A stretch of DNA of 64,000 nt from Hyphobacterium sp. CCMP332 (lineage in GTDB: Bacteria > Pseudomonadota > Alphaproteobacteria > Caulobacterales > Maricaulaceae): contig NZ_CP058669.1 of NCBI RefSeq assembly GCF_014323565.1, forward strand, positions 2,259,501 through 2,323,500, in the 5' to 3' direction. The notes under the pieces are model-generated. The model did not search any database, was not told the origin of the DNA, and saw only the letters and a list, made by a program, of their open reading frames with translations. Numbering within the stretch: the stretch's first letter is position 1; every line of letters begins with the position of its first letter. Shown piece by piece: positions 17,468 through 25,368 of the stretch. The translations under genes and the position numbers were made by a program.

Positions 17468-18133
17468 CTAGGCTGACGGCGCTGTCAGATACCAGAGTGC
17501 CGCTTTCTGGATATCCGAAGTAAAGGCGCGGCGGGCCGTCTCGTCGTCCTGCAAGTCAGCCTGAAACAGGGCCGCATCCCGGCTGAGCCCTATGACCAGT
17601 GTGAGCAGAAATAGGGCGGCCGGCGGCGCAAAGTGCGGCGGTTTGATCTTCAGAACGGTCAGCGTCTTCGACAAATCCTCGGCGAGTCTGGCAGGGGGCT
17701 GCGCCAGATCGACCGGACGCCCCGCCAGCCGGGATAGCAAAGCCCGATTGGCCAGACCATGCGCAACGCAGGCCTCGGCGAGCTGTCCAATCCAGCGGTG
17801 CACGTCCCGATGACGGCGCGCCTCCTGGTTGGCCAGCAACAGGTTTTCCGTCAAAATCTCCAACCGGTCCGCATAGAGCGCATCCAGCGCGGCCGCCTTG
17901 TCGGCGAAGCGTCCATAGAAGGCACCGACGGACGATTTCGCCTTTCGGGCAATATCCGCCACCGTCAACGCATCGATTGAATTATCCTGAACTGATTTTT
18001 CAAGTATTTTCAGGATTCTCTGACGCGTTGCGCGGCTGCGGGCCTGCATGGCCGGTTTGACGCCCGATTCAACAGTGGCTTCGTTTTTGGGATGGGCTTT
18101 CCATTCCGGCAATGGCTTTAACTTTCCATTCAC
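17468..18133 (-). CDS. TetR family transcriptional regulator
   Basis: 221 residues from a GTG at 18133; an internal ATG at residue 29 (MQARSRATRQRIL) is an alternative start and would remove a basic tail unlike the family. The HTH is at about residues 33-78 (LTVADIARKAKSSVGAFYGRF, then D-K-x-A-L-x-A-L). The ligand domain is not recognisable. It is divergent from dapB; two ATTCGAA motifs 31 bp apart lie directly upstream and may be its operator. It interrupts the common dnaK-dnaJ-dapB order. Confidence 0.88.
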   Translation of the reverse strand: MNGKLKPLPEWKAHPKNEATVESGVKPAMQARSRATRQRILKILEKSVQDNSIDALTVADIARKAKSSVGAFYGRFADKAAALDALYADRLEILTENLLLANQEARRHRDVHRWIGQLAEACVAHGLANRALLSRLAGRPVDLAQPPARLAEDLSKTLTVLKIKPPHFAPPAALFLLTLVIGLSRDAALFQADLQDDETARRAFTSDIQKAALWYLTAPSA

Positions 18134-18135
18134 AT

Positions 18136-18174
18136 ATTCGAATCAGGGCTTTGGAGGTTAGATTTTATTCGAAC
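18136..18174. promoter_or_regulatory. Paired ATTCGAA motifs before the TetR gene (candidate operator)
   Basis: ATTCGAAT (18136-18143, itself a perfect palindrome) and ATTCGAAC (18167-18174) start 31 bp apart, close to three helical turns. They stand just outside the TetR start codon in the divergent region with dapB. Autoregulation is inferred from position. Confidence 0.35.
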
Positions 18175-18293
18175 CAAATTCTAGTTCTTTAATGGGGGGG
18201 ACACGTTACAGGGGAAATAATCTCCTTGTTAACTCTATTGCGCCATCGATTTTGACGGTAAAGCCGACCCATCCTGATTGCGAGGTTTTGGAC

Positions 18294-19106
18294 ATGGTCT
18301 TGAGAATTTCAATTATCGGCGTCGGCGGGCGCCTCGGACGCACGATTGCCCGCGAAATCATTCTTGATGAAAGATACGAATTGGCCGGCGGCGTTATCCG
18401 GTCCGATTCCGACCATGTCGATCAGGATCTGGGCGAGATTGCCGGAACGCCCTGGCTCGGCAGACCTGCCTCTATCCGGCTTGAGGATGTTCTGGACGGG
18501 GCTGACGCCGTCATTGACGCGTCCACTCCGCAAGCGAGTGCTGCAATCGCCCGCCGTCTCGCCGATCTGGGAGGGCCGGCGCTGGTGTGTGGCGTGACCG
18601 GCCTGAACCAGGCGCAGACAGACGCATTGCGAGCCGCCAGCGAGATATTGCCGGTGCTGGCGGCCCGGAATTTCTCGATTGGCATCGCACTGGTCGAAAT
18701 GCTGGTGTCGACGGCAGCGGCAGGACTGCCGCTCGAACGCTGGGATGCCGAAATCAGCGAGACCCATCACCGGCACAAGATCGATGCGCCCTCGGGAACG
18801 GCTCTGATACTGGGGGAAGCCATTGCGAGATCTCGCGGACAGATCCTAGACATGGTCGCCGAACGCGGCCGCAGCGGACCCGATCAACCGCGCAATCCCG
18901 GAGGTATCGGTTTTGCCTCCGTGCGGGGCGGCGCCATTGTCGGCGAGCACGAAGTGCGCTTCCTGTCAGACAATGAGGAAATATCGATCGGACACCGGGC
19001 ACTGGATCGGCGCGTTTTTGCCCTCGGTGCCCTGACGGCGGCGCAATGGCTCGTGGGCCAGAAGGCCGGACTGTATTCGATGCGGGACGTGATTGGCGGC
19101 AATTGA
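18294..19106 (+). CDS. dapB: 4-hydroxy-tetrahydrodipicolinate reductase
   Basis: NAD(P)H-dependent step of lysine and diaminopimelate synthesis. 270 residues from ATG 18294, preceded by a GAGG box. The Rossmann start IIGVGGRLGRTIA, the catalytic block ETHHRHKIDAPSGTAL at about residue 155-170 and GFASVRGGAIVGEH are all characteristic. The longer frame from 18192 adds 34 unconserved residues. dapB next to dnaJ is usual in alphaproteobacteria, but the TetR gene intervenes here. Confidence 0.95.
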   Translation: MVLRISIIGVGGRLGRTIAREIILDERYELAGGVIRSDSDHVDQDLGEIAGTPWLGRPASIRLEDVLDGADAVIDASTPQASAAIARRLADLGGPALVCGVTGLNQAQTDALRAASEILPVLAARNFSIGIALVEMLVSTAAAGLPLERWDAEISETHHRHKIDAPSGTALILGEAIARSRGQILDMVAERGRSGPDQPRNPGGIGFASVRGGAIVGEHEVRFLSDNEEISIGHRALDRRVFALGALTAAQWLVGQKAGLYSMRDVIGGN

Positions 19107-19144
19107 CGCAATTCCGGCAAACAGGGCATAAGGCGTCATAAGCA

Positions 19145-19178
19145 GTCAGGAGTTGACATGAGCCGATCCCGCCGCCTT
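19145..19178 (+). repeat. 34-bp direct repeat, copy 1 (regulator 5' end)
   Basis: Identical over 34 bases to 20365-20398. It carries the AGGAG ribosome-binding site and the first seven codons of the YafY-like gene. The similarity continues weakly beyond the perfect part. Confidence 0.95.
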
Positions 19179-19226
19179 TCAGATGTTTCCCGCGCGCCGA
19201 AATCCGCCGCCTCGGGGGCCGGATGA
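19158..19226 (+). pseudogene. 22-codon remnant or micro-ORF derived from the YafY-like gene start
   Basis: ATG 19158 with the same ribosome-binding site as the intact regulator at 20378. It translates MSRSRRLSDVSRAPKSAASGAG; the intact protein begins MSRSRRLVDIVRELKKAAPGA, so 13 of the first 21 residues match. The frame ends at TGA 19224-19226. This is a diverged partial duplicate rather than chance. It could be dead, or kept as a leader that drives translation of the next frames (ATGA overlap with the frame at 19223). Confidence 0.6.
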
Positions 19227-19303
19227 TCGCGACAAACGGATTTGAGGGCCGGATGACGGGGCAAATGGCCGCGCATCCGCCGGTGCAGGGAGAAGAGGCG
19301 TGA
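19223..19303 (+). CDS. 26-codon micro-ORF coupled to the membrane protein gene
   Basis: Starts in an ATGA overlap with the remnant before it and ends in a GTGA overlap with the membrane protein gene (GTG 19300). It contains a second copy of GGGCCGGATGA (19246-19256; first copy 19216-19226, period 30). The product is not recognisable. The chain of overlaps suggests translational coupling, but expression is unproven. Confidence 0.3.
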   Translation: MIATNGFEGRMTGQMAAHPPVQGEEA

Positions 19304-20334
19304 GTGAGGGGAAGCAGACTGCCGACAGCTTTCTACCTTTTGAAGTCAATCTGTTAGTAACGCTCCGACTGGATTACCGACTGCTGTCTATTGGCTTGTT
19401 CCTGATAATGACCGGCAGTTTTATGGCCATTGCCAGCCTGACCCACACGAATGGTTTTCAAGCGCTGAAACCGGGCGGCGACCTGTTTCAGGAAGTCGAG
19501 CTCGCCATTGTTTTCTGCGCCTTGCTGACAGTCGCCATCGCGCTTCAGACCGCTGGTCATAATCTCTGGAAACGGGAATTAAAGGCCCTGCGCGATGCGC
19601 TGCGACCGGGATTCCAGGACCGGCTCGACCCGTTTGAGTCCGGCTTGCCTGTCACGTGGCGAAAAGCCTACCGGGTTGCGAGCCTCAGTGGCCTTGCGGC
19701 CGGCATAGCACTCAATTGCGTTATTGTTTCTCAGGCGAGCCAGCCTCTGAGCGTGATCACAGAGCCCGTTGGCATCTGGTTCCTGACCCTCGGTCCCATC
19801 CTTTTTATCCTGGGCGCGCGCGGATTGACCGACATGTCCTGTCAAAGCCGCTTTGTGAAGGATCTGATCCATGAAGCCGCCGATATTGATCTGGCAGATC
19901 TCGAAAAACTACAGGTATTTGGCCGGATGGGCCTGCATGAAGCTCTGTCATGGAGCCTGATTGCCGCCGTTCTCATTCTCATGCTGGCAGCTGGCATTTC
20001 CTCGGGCGGCGTCGGTGTGTTGGGGATAGGACTTCTCACAATTGCCTTGGCAATTGGTGGGGCTGTCCGCTCTTTCTGGTTGGCCATTCAGCCGGTACAG
20101 AGGCGTATTGCATCGGCGAAGGCAGAAAAACTGAAAGCCCTGCGAGCGGGGATTCTCAAGGCTCGGGAAAATGTTGGCGACCTGATTGCGCTGGAAAACT
20201 GGATCGCCAGCCGTCCCGAGTGGCCAATATCGGCTCCCATCTCACGGCGGCTGTTAATCTATGTCGCCCTCCCGCTCCTCGCCTGGGCCGGAGCAGCACT
20301 TGTGGATCGCGGCGTCAACGCGCTCATCTCTTGA
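19300..20334 (+). CDS. Unknown polytopic membrane protein
   Basis: 344 residues from GTG 19300 (GGAG seven bases upstream). About six to seven hydrophobic helices: roughly 29-50, 65-85, 125-145, 155-172, 210-232, 235-255 and 322-340. Charged cytosolic loops lie between helices 2 and 3 and after helix 6 (a basic Lys/Arg/Ala-rich helix near 262-285). No family motif recognised. It is absent from the usual dapB neighbourhood and sits between two copies of the regulator's 5' end, so it looks like an acquired gene using a copied ribosome-binding site. Confidence 0.7.
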   Translation: MSEGKQTADSFLPFEVNLLVTLRLDYRLLSIGLFLIMTGSFMAIASLTHTNGFQALKPGGDLFQEVELAIVFCALLTVAIALQTAGHNLWKRELKALRDALRPGFQDRLDPFESGLPVTWRKAYRVASLSGLAAGIALNCVIVSQASQPLSVITEPVGIWFLTLGPILFILGARGLTDMSCQSRFVKDLIHEAADIDLADLEKLQVFGRMGLHEALSWSLIAAVLILMLAAGISSGGVGVLGIGLLTIALAIGGAVRSFWLAIQPVQRRIASAKAEKLKALRAGILKARENVGDLIALENWIASRPEWPISAPISRRLLIYVALPLLAWAGAALVDRGVNALIS

Positions 20335-20364
20335 CGAACACTCCGATTGGTAGGAAAAACCCTC

Positions 20365-20398
20365 GTCAGGAGTTGACATGAGCCGATCCCGCCGCCTT
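20365..20398 (+). repeat. 34-bp direct repeat, copy 2 (intact regulator 5' end)
   Basis: Perfect copy of 19145-19178; here it belongs to the intact YafY-like gene and includes its ribosome-binding site and first codons. Confidence 0.95.
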
Positions 20399-20992
20399 GT
20401 AGACATTGTCCGTGAGCTGAAGAAGGCTGCGCCCGGCGCGCTGACGGCGCATCAGATCGCCGAGCATTTCAGCGTCTCCGAGCGCACCATTTATCGCGAC
20501 ATGGCCAAGCTGATTGATTCCGGCGTTCCGATCGAGGGCGAGGCCGGTCTCGGCTACTGGCTGGCACCGGATGACGGGCCGCCCCCTGTTTCCCTGACTT
20601 GGCGGCAGGCGCAGATCCTGTGGCGCGGTGCCCGCCTGATCGCCCTGACGGCAGAAGAAGAATTCGCACAGGATGCAGTCAAGGCCCAGACCCAATTGAC
20701 GACAATTCTCGGCGGGCAGCGCGTCAGCCGGCTGGAGAGCCACCCCATACTGTCATTAACTGACAACTTGCGCCCGGCACCGGCGGTCCTGGCCGCGTTT
20801 AATCGCGCCATGGAGCGCGGCACCGGCATCCGGGTCACCTATGTTGATCTGCAGGAAGACGACAGGATCATTGAAGGCACACCGGTTGGCATCACACCGG
20901 TCGGCGAAATGCGCATTCTGACCCTGTCAGCTCCTGACGGCCTTGTTCACTTGCGGGCTGAGCGCGTCAGAAAGCTGACCCTGCGCGCCTGA
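20378..20992 (+). CDS. YafY/DeoR-type HTH regulator with short WYL-like domain
   Basis: 204 residues. The N-terminal HTH_11 (residues 5-60) has LTAHQIAEHFSVSERTIYRDMAKLIDSGVPIEGEAGLGYWL. The C-terminal part (about 135-204) resembles the ligand-sensing WYL region, though shorter than in full WYL regulators (about 230-320 residues). Such proteins often respond to DNA damage or small ligands; the target is unknown. The stop codon abuts the stop of the convergent VOC gene. Its 5' end is duplicated 1.2 kb upstream. Confidence 0.85.
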   Translation: MSRSRRLVDIVRELKKAAPGALTAHQIAEHFSVSERTIYRDMAKLIDSGVPIEGEAGLGYWLAPDDGPPPVSLTWRQAQILWRGARLIALTAEEEFAQDAVKAQTQLTTILGGQRVSRLESHPILSLTDNLRPAPAVLAAFNRAMERGTGIRVTYVDLQEDDRIIEGTPVGITPVGEMRILTLSAPDGLVHLRAERVRKLTLRA

Positions 20993-21457
20993 TTACCAGC
21001 TGCCGGTGTTTTCCATCGTCGCCCAGGGTTCTTGTGGATCCCGGGCCTCACCCGCTTGCAAAAGCTCGACGGAAATCCCGTCCGGAGATTTCACGAACGC
21101 CATCCGCCCGTCTCTCGGCGGCCGGTGAATCGTAAAACCGAGGCCTGCCATGCGGGAACAGACCGCGTAGATATCCTGCACCCGATAAGCGAGGTGGCCA
21201 AAATTCCGGCCACCGGTATAATCTTCCGGGTCCCAGTTATGCGTAAGCTCTACCGTCGGTAGGCCCGCCGGTATCGGGCTTTCCTCGCCCGAATAACCAC
21301 CGCGCTTCATGTCATCCGGACTGGCAAGGAAGATGAGCGTAAAGCGTCCCTGCTCGCTGTCATGGCGGCGGATTTCTTTCAATCCCAACCCGTCGCAGAA
21401 GAAGCGCAAGGTCGCATCAACATCGCTGACGCGGATCATGGTGTGGAGATATTCCAT
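20993..21457 (-). CDS. VOC family protein, lactoylglutathione lyase-like
   Basis: 154 residues from ATG 21457; longer in-frame starts run into the upstream gene. Two betaalphabetabetabeta modules: MIRVSDVDATLRFFCDGLGLKE, VELTHNWDPEDYTGGRNFGHLAYRV and FVKSPDGISVELLQ. The latter two carry the glutamate and histidine expected for metal binding in glyoxalase I. Glyoxalase I converts the methylglyoxal-glutathione adduct to S-lactoylglutathione. GloA is likely, though VOC substrates cannot be fixed from sequence alone. Coupled to the upstream gene by TGATG overlap. Confidence 0.82.
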   Translation of the reverse strand: MEYLHTMIRVSDVDATLRFFCDGLGLKEIRRHDSEQGRFTLIFLASPDDMKRGGYSGEESPIPAGLPTVELTHNWDPEDYTGGRNFGHLAYRVQDIYAVCSRMAGLGFTIHRPPRDGRMAFVKSPDGISVELLQAGEARDPQEPWATMENTGSW

Positions 21458-22020
21458 CAGTTTTCCTCTTCTTTGGGAGCGCCGTCGGCCATCGCCCGGG
21501 CACGCCGGGCCCATTTGGGCCGCGCGCGTTTGAGAACGACATCGTCCAGCGGCTCGCCGCGGGCGCGCATCAGGGCCGGATTGAAGTTTTCCGGAGCACG
21601 TTGGTGATGGAAGCGGGCGGCCACAAAGCCACACAACGCCCAGGCCCCGACCAGTCCGAAAAACATGAAGAACATCCAGGGATAATATCCCGGTGCGAAT
21701 ACATCACTGGCATCAACCAGATCCGTAATCCATGCCCAGAAGGCCAGAAGCCCGAAAACCGCAAGCGGCGTCACGAGAATGGCCGCAATAAGGGCCCCTG
21801 CTGCATAAACCGTCCAACGCGGCGCATAGCCATCAACATAGAGCCGAACAAATTCCGCTTCGCTCACACCCTCAACGGTATGAGCACGGTCCTCGAGCCG
21901 CCCGGCATATTCGCCGCGCGCGTCGTGTCGCAGATTCGCGGTCGAGACAAACCACCGGATCAGCAAACCCGCGGCGGCAAGCACAGCCAGTAAGGCGGCT
22001 ATCAGAAAGGGATCGGTCAT
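21457..22020 (-). CDS. Unknown membrane protein with three hydrophobic helices
   Basis: 187 residues. Hydrophobic segments at about 5-24, 72-100 and 112-138; the C-terminus from about 140 is basic and rich in Arg/Ala, probably cytosolic. No motif recognised. It ends in the start codon of the VOC gene, so the two are likely translated together. Small membrane proteins beside gloA-like genes are frequent in the group but uncharacterised. Confidence 0.7.
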   Translation of the reverse strand: MTDPFLIAALLAVLAAAGLLIRWFVSTANLRHDARGEYAGRLEDRAHTVEGVSEAEFVRLYVDGYAPRWTVYAAGALIAAILVTPLAVFGLLAFWAWITDLVDASDVFAPGYYPWMFFMFFGLVGAWALCGFVAARFHHQRAPENFNPALMRARGEPLDDVVLKRARPKWARRARAMADGAPKEEEN

Positions 22021-22029
22021 ACGCCAAAT

Positions 22030-22887
22030 CTAGGCGGTTACGGCCTCATAGGCCAGCATGGCGCGCTTGCGATTCACACCCCAGTGATAGCCGGTCAAAC
22101 GGCCATCGGATGCCAGAACCCGATGGCAAGGGATCAACCAGCTGACCGGATTGGCGCCGACCGCCGCCCCGACCGCCCGCGAAGCCCTCGGCGTGCAGAC
22201 CTCCTGCGCGATGTCCCGGTAGGTGACGGTCTGGCCGGAGGGAATGTTCAGAAGGGCGCGCCAGACCTGTCGTTGCCAGGGCGTGCCATACAATGCCAGC
22301 GGAATGGGCCCGTCGCCTCCGGCAAATATCCGGCGTGCCCAGCGCAGGGCCTCATCGTCATCGCGGCGATAATCCGCGGCCGGATATCTTGCCGTCAGGT
22401 CGGCCATCGCCGTTGCAAGATCCGGATCGGCAAAGGCCAGTGCCGACAAGCCCCGCGGCGCGATCAGAAAGACGCCGGGCCCGAAAGGAGTCGGTGCGGT
22501 GCCCCAGATAAAGGACAGGCCTGCGCCGCGAGACCTGGCCTGGCCGGGTGTCACCGCCTCATGAGCAATGAAAAGGTCATGAAGACGTCCGGGCCCGGAA
22601 AGGCCGGCCTCGAAACTGGCATCCAGCGTATTGGCACCATCATCCATGGCCGCTCTCGCTGCGGAATGCGCCAGAGCCCCGACATATTTTTTGGGACTCA
22701 GCCCCACCCAGCGCGAAAACACGCGCTGGAAATGATGAGGGGACAGGCCCGCTTCACGCGCCGCAGCATCCAGATCGGGATGGTCTCGCCAATGGTCTCC
22801 GAGAAAACGCAACGCATCACTGATACGGTCAAAATCGCGTTCAGCGGCATGAAGGTCATAGGCTCGGGATTCGTGGGTGTGTGTCAT
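22030..22887 (-). CDS. AraC-HTH / O6-methylguanine-DNA methyltransferase fusion (Ada-like)
   Basis: 285 residues from ATG 22887. An AraC-type HTH at about residues 15-110 (DAAAREAGLSPHHFQRVFSRWVGLSPKKYV) is fused to an OGT domain with the active-site PCHRV in SWLIPCHRVLASDG. The N-terminal zinc Cys4 domain of E. coli Ada, which senses methylphosphotriesters, is missing. So it should repair alkylated guanine, but cannot be switched on in the classical Ada way. Confidence 0.92.
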   Translation of the reverse strand: MTHTHESRAYDLHAAERDFDRISDALRFLGDHWRDHPDLDAAAREAGLSPHHFQRVFSRWVGLSPKKYVGALAHSAARAAMDDGANTLDASFEAGLSGPGRLHDLFIAHEAVTPGQARSRGAGLSFIWGTAPTPFGPGVFLIAPRGLSALAFADPDLATAMADLTARYPAADYRRDDDEALRWARRIFAGGDGPIPLALYGTPWQRQVWRALLNIPSGQTVTYRDIAQEVCTPRASRAVGAAVGANPVSWLIPCHRVLASDGRLTGYHWGVNRKRAMLAYEAVTA

Positions 22888-22912
22888 GCTCGGAGAATGG
22901 CGCGGCAAGTGG

Positions 22913-23455
22913 TCAGGCGCCACCCGATTCTTGCGCTACGGACTGACGCGCCCGCCCGATTGCGCATTCAATGGCATCGCCCAGATCGGGACGCTCCGGC
23001 GGGCTGAGAAAGCTTCCAACGACCAGCCGCTTGCCGGATGCCGATAATTCAACGGCGGCATCATGTTTTCCGGCATGATGAATTTTCACCTGCGTCCACG
23101 CAGTCGGCAATACGTAATGTCGCGTGGAGCCATTGGGATGCTGGCGGTGAATGAGAATCCGGTCCCGGGCAATACGAATGATTTCACGCCGCCGACCATC
23201 GCGATAACTGATCTTGAAGGCCAGCCAGACCAGAAGGATATCAATGCCGAAAAAGAAGGGTACGGGCCACGCCCCCATACGCAGATAAGCCAAGCCTGCC
23301 ACAAAACTCATTCCGGCCAGCACCGCCATCAATGCAATAAATCCCGGATTGGGCAGCGAGCGGTTGGGCGCCAGGACAGCATCCATGAAAAGCGGGCCCG
23401 CCGGTTCGTCCGGCAGGCGGCTTTCAGGAGGGCAGGATTCAACACAGCCATGCAT
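22913..23455 (-). CDS. DUF2244 membrane protein
   Basis: 180 residues. Two membrane helices at about residues 38-58 and 66-83, then a DUF2244 domain with YRDGRRREIIRI and RHYVLPTAWTQVKI-like strands. In alphaproteobacteria this family is regularly encoded near nth, which is 0.7 kb away here. The function is unknown. It starts close to a LysE gene transcribed the other way. Confidence 0.8.
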   Translation of the reverse strand: MHGCVESCPPESRLPDEPAGPLFMDAVLAPNRSLPNPGFIALMAVLAGMSFVAGLAYLRMGAWPVPFFFGIDILLVWLAFKISYRDGRRREIIRIARDRILIHRQHPNGSTRHYVLPTAWTQVKIHHAGKHDAAVELSASGKRLVVGSFLSPPERPDLGDAIECAIGRARQSVAQESGGA

Positions 23456-23525
23456 GGGATCAAATATAGGCGCCGATTGCCGATTGTCGCGTGACGAATT
23501 GGCCCATATCCACTAGGGCGAGACC

Positions 23526-24143
23526 ATGATCGACCCCACCCTCCTTCTCGGCTTCGCCATCACGGCGCTGATCATCGAGCTGACGCCCGGACCCAATATG
23601 GCCTGGCTGGCGCTGCTCAGCGCAACAGACGGACGAAAGGCCGGGCTCGCCGCGACCGGCGGAATTGCGGCCGGCCTTCTTCTGATTGCCGCGGTCTCAG
23701 CCCTGGGGCTCGCAGCCTTGATGGAGCGCGTACCCGCCGTTTATGAAACGCTGAGATGGGCCGGGGCCCTGTTTCTGCTCTATCTGGCCTGGGAAGGCTG
23801 GAGGGAGGCCGGCGAATCCTCCCCGGCCTCTGCAAAATCCGGCACCGCCCGCCATGCCTGGCGCGGATTTATGATCAATGCGCTCAACCCCAAGGCCGCC
23901 TTTTTCTATGTCACCGTCCTGCCGGAATTTGTTTCCCCGGCCATGCCGGCAGCGCCGCAGACGATCACTCTGGCGCTCACCTCCGTGGCCATCGCAACGC
24001 TGATTCATCTCACGCTGGTCATGATGGCCGGGAGCATCCAGGCATTTATTGCGGACGAAGCCCGAAACCGTCTGACCCGGCGCATCCTGTCTCTGGCGCT
24101 GGTCGCCGTTGCTGTCTGGCTTTTCATCTCCGCCGCGCGTTAG
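23526..24143 (+). CDS. LysE/RhtB family amino-acid exporter
   Basis: 205 residues with six membrane helices. The family signature ELTPGPNMAWLALLSATDGRKAGLAATGGI is at residues 17-47, and GFMINALNPKAAFFYVTVLPEF at about 117-137. Members export lysine, homoserine, threonine or related compounds across the inner membrane. The substrate cannot be told from sequence. It precedes nth by 38 bases. Confidence 0.9.
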   Translation: MIDPTLLLGFAITALIIELTPGPNMAWLALLSATDGRKAGLAATGGIAAGLLLIAAVSALGLAALMERVPAVYETLRWAGALFLLYLAWEGWREAGESSPASAKSGTARHAWRGFMINALNPKAAFFYVTVLPEFVSPAMPAAPQTITLALTSVAIATLIHLTLVMMAGSIQAFIADEARNRLTRRILSLALVAVAVWLFISAAR

Positions 24144-24181
24144 GGCTTGGCGTGCGCGCCGCGCCAGTCTATCCCGCCCTT

Positions 24182-24844
24182 ATGCCCCGCAAGAAGAAAC
24201 CGGCCCCGTTTACAACTGAAGAGGCGACAGACCTCTTCGCCCGCCTGGCAGAAGTCCGACCGGATCCGCAAACAGAGCTGAACTACGTCAATCCGTTTAC
24301 GCTGGTTGTCGCCGTGGCCCTGTCAGCGCAGGCCACCGATATCGGCGTCAACAAGGCCACACGCCAGCTTTTTGAAATGGCCGACACGCCGGAAAAAATG
24401 GTGGCGCTGGGCGAGGACGCCATTCGCGAGCACATCAAGACAATCGGCCTCTTCCGCAACAAGGCAAAGAATGTTTTCGCCCTGTCGAAAATGATCCTTG
24501 AGGATTTCGGAGGAGACGTCCCGCAAACCCGCGAAGCGCTGGAGCGCCTCCCGGGAGTCGGGCGCAAGACCGCAAATGTGGTAATGAATGAAGCTTTCGG
24601 AGAACCCACCATCGCCGTTGATACCCATATTTTCAGGGTATCCAACCGGACAAATCTGGCCCCGGGGAAAAACCCGCTGGAGGTCGAGCTGAAGCTCGAG
24701 AAAATCATCCCCGCGCAATACCTGAAGGGCGCGCATCACTGGCTGATCCTGCACGGACGCTATACCTGCAAGGCCCGCAAACCCGATTGCGGAAATTGCG
24801 CGATTGCTGATCTCTGCCGTTATGACGAGAAAACGCCCGCCTAG
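24182..24844 (+). CDS. nth: Endonuclease III
   Basis: DNA glycosylase/AP lyase that removes oxidised pyrimidines. 220 residues. The helix-hairpin-helix LPGVGRKTANVV with its catalytic lysine, VDTHIFRV with the catalytic aspartate, and the [4Fe-4S] cysteines C-x6-C-x2-C-x5-C at the C-terminus are intact. ATG 24182 is the only start consistent with the family; the longer frame overlaps the LysE gene. Its stop shares a CTAG with the convergent lipoprotein gene. Confidence 0.96.
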   Translation: MPRKKKPAPFTTEEATDLFARLAEVRPDPQTELNYVNPFTLVVAVALSAQATDIGVNKATRQLFEMADTPEKMVALGEDAIREHIKTIGLFRNKAKNVFALSKMILEDFGGDVPQTREALERLPGVGRKTANVVMNEAFGEPTIAVDTHIFRVSNRTNLAPGKNPLEVELKLEKIIPAQYLKGAHHWLILHGRYTCKARKPDCGNCAIADLCRYDEKTPA

Positions 24845-25308
24845 CCGGGGCGAACAATGCTTTCATAGTCGAACGCATCCCGCAGACCGTCGCGCAAATC
24901 CCGCATCGTCGCGTTATTGCAGCCCTGGAACCATTCCACCGTGTGCGATCCCTGACGGTTCGTCCAGGTGATCGTTATGCTGGGCATGTCCGATAGTGGC
25001 GGCCCGGGACAGACATCCGGATTATTGAAGGTGATGTCAGTCGGCAGATCGAAAAATTCTGCCGTTTCAAGCATTTCCACCATGCGCGCATAGCTGCCGG
25101 CATCCAGATCGCCCTCGGAAAAGCCGTTGATCCGGGTGAAGCGCTCACCATTCAGCAAATAATGATCATCCGGCGTAAGCGTCACATCATAAATCGGGCA
25201 CTGGCCAAAACAGGCACCTTCGGAAATCTGGATCGACTGCCTGTTGTTTGCGGGGGTCGCACAGGCGGCCAGAGCAAACAGAGAAATGGCAAGCAAAAAG
25301 ACACGCAT
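24841..25308 (-). CDS. DUF6438-type lipoprotein
   Basis: 155 residues. The signal peptide ends at lipobox LAAC (Cys16). The mature domain opens with GACFGQCPIYDVTL, the C-x-G-x-C-P-x-Y signature of DUF6438, and later has a conserved Cys in the WFQGCNN segment. The two N-terminal cysteines suggest a redox or metal role, but none has been shown for the family. Confidence 0.78.
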   Translation of the reverse strand: MRVFLLAISLFALAACATPANNRQSIQISEGACFGQCPIYDVTLTPDDHYLLNGERFTRINGFSEGDLDAGSYARMVEMLETAEFFDLPTDITFNNPDVCPGPPLSDMPSITITWTNRQGSHTVEWFQGCNNATMRDLRDGLRDAFDYESIVRPG

Positions 25309-25368
25309 CGGGTTTCCTCCGGATGATTTCCCTCATCCTGCCTCAGAACCGCGGCAAAGTCATGGCAT

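Noticed and set aside
19145-20398. Insertion-sequence or transposon reading of the 34-bp repeat
   Set aside because: No transposase, no terminal inverted repeats, and the repeat is much longer than a target-site duplication and contains a functional gene start.
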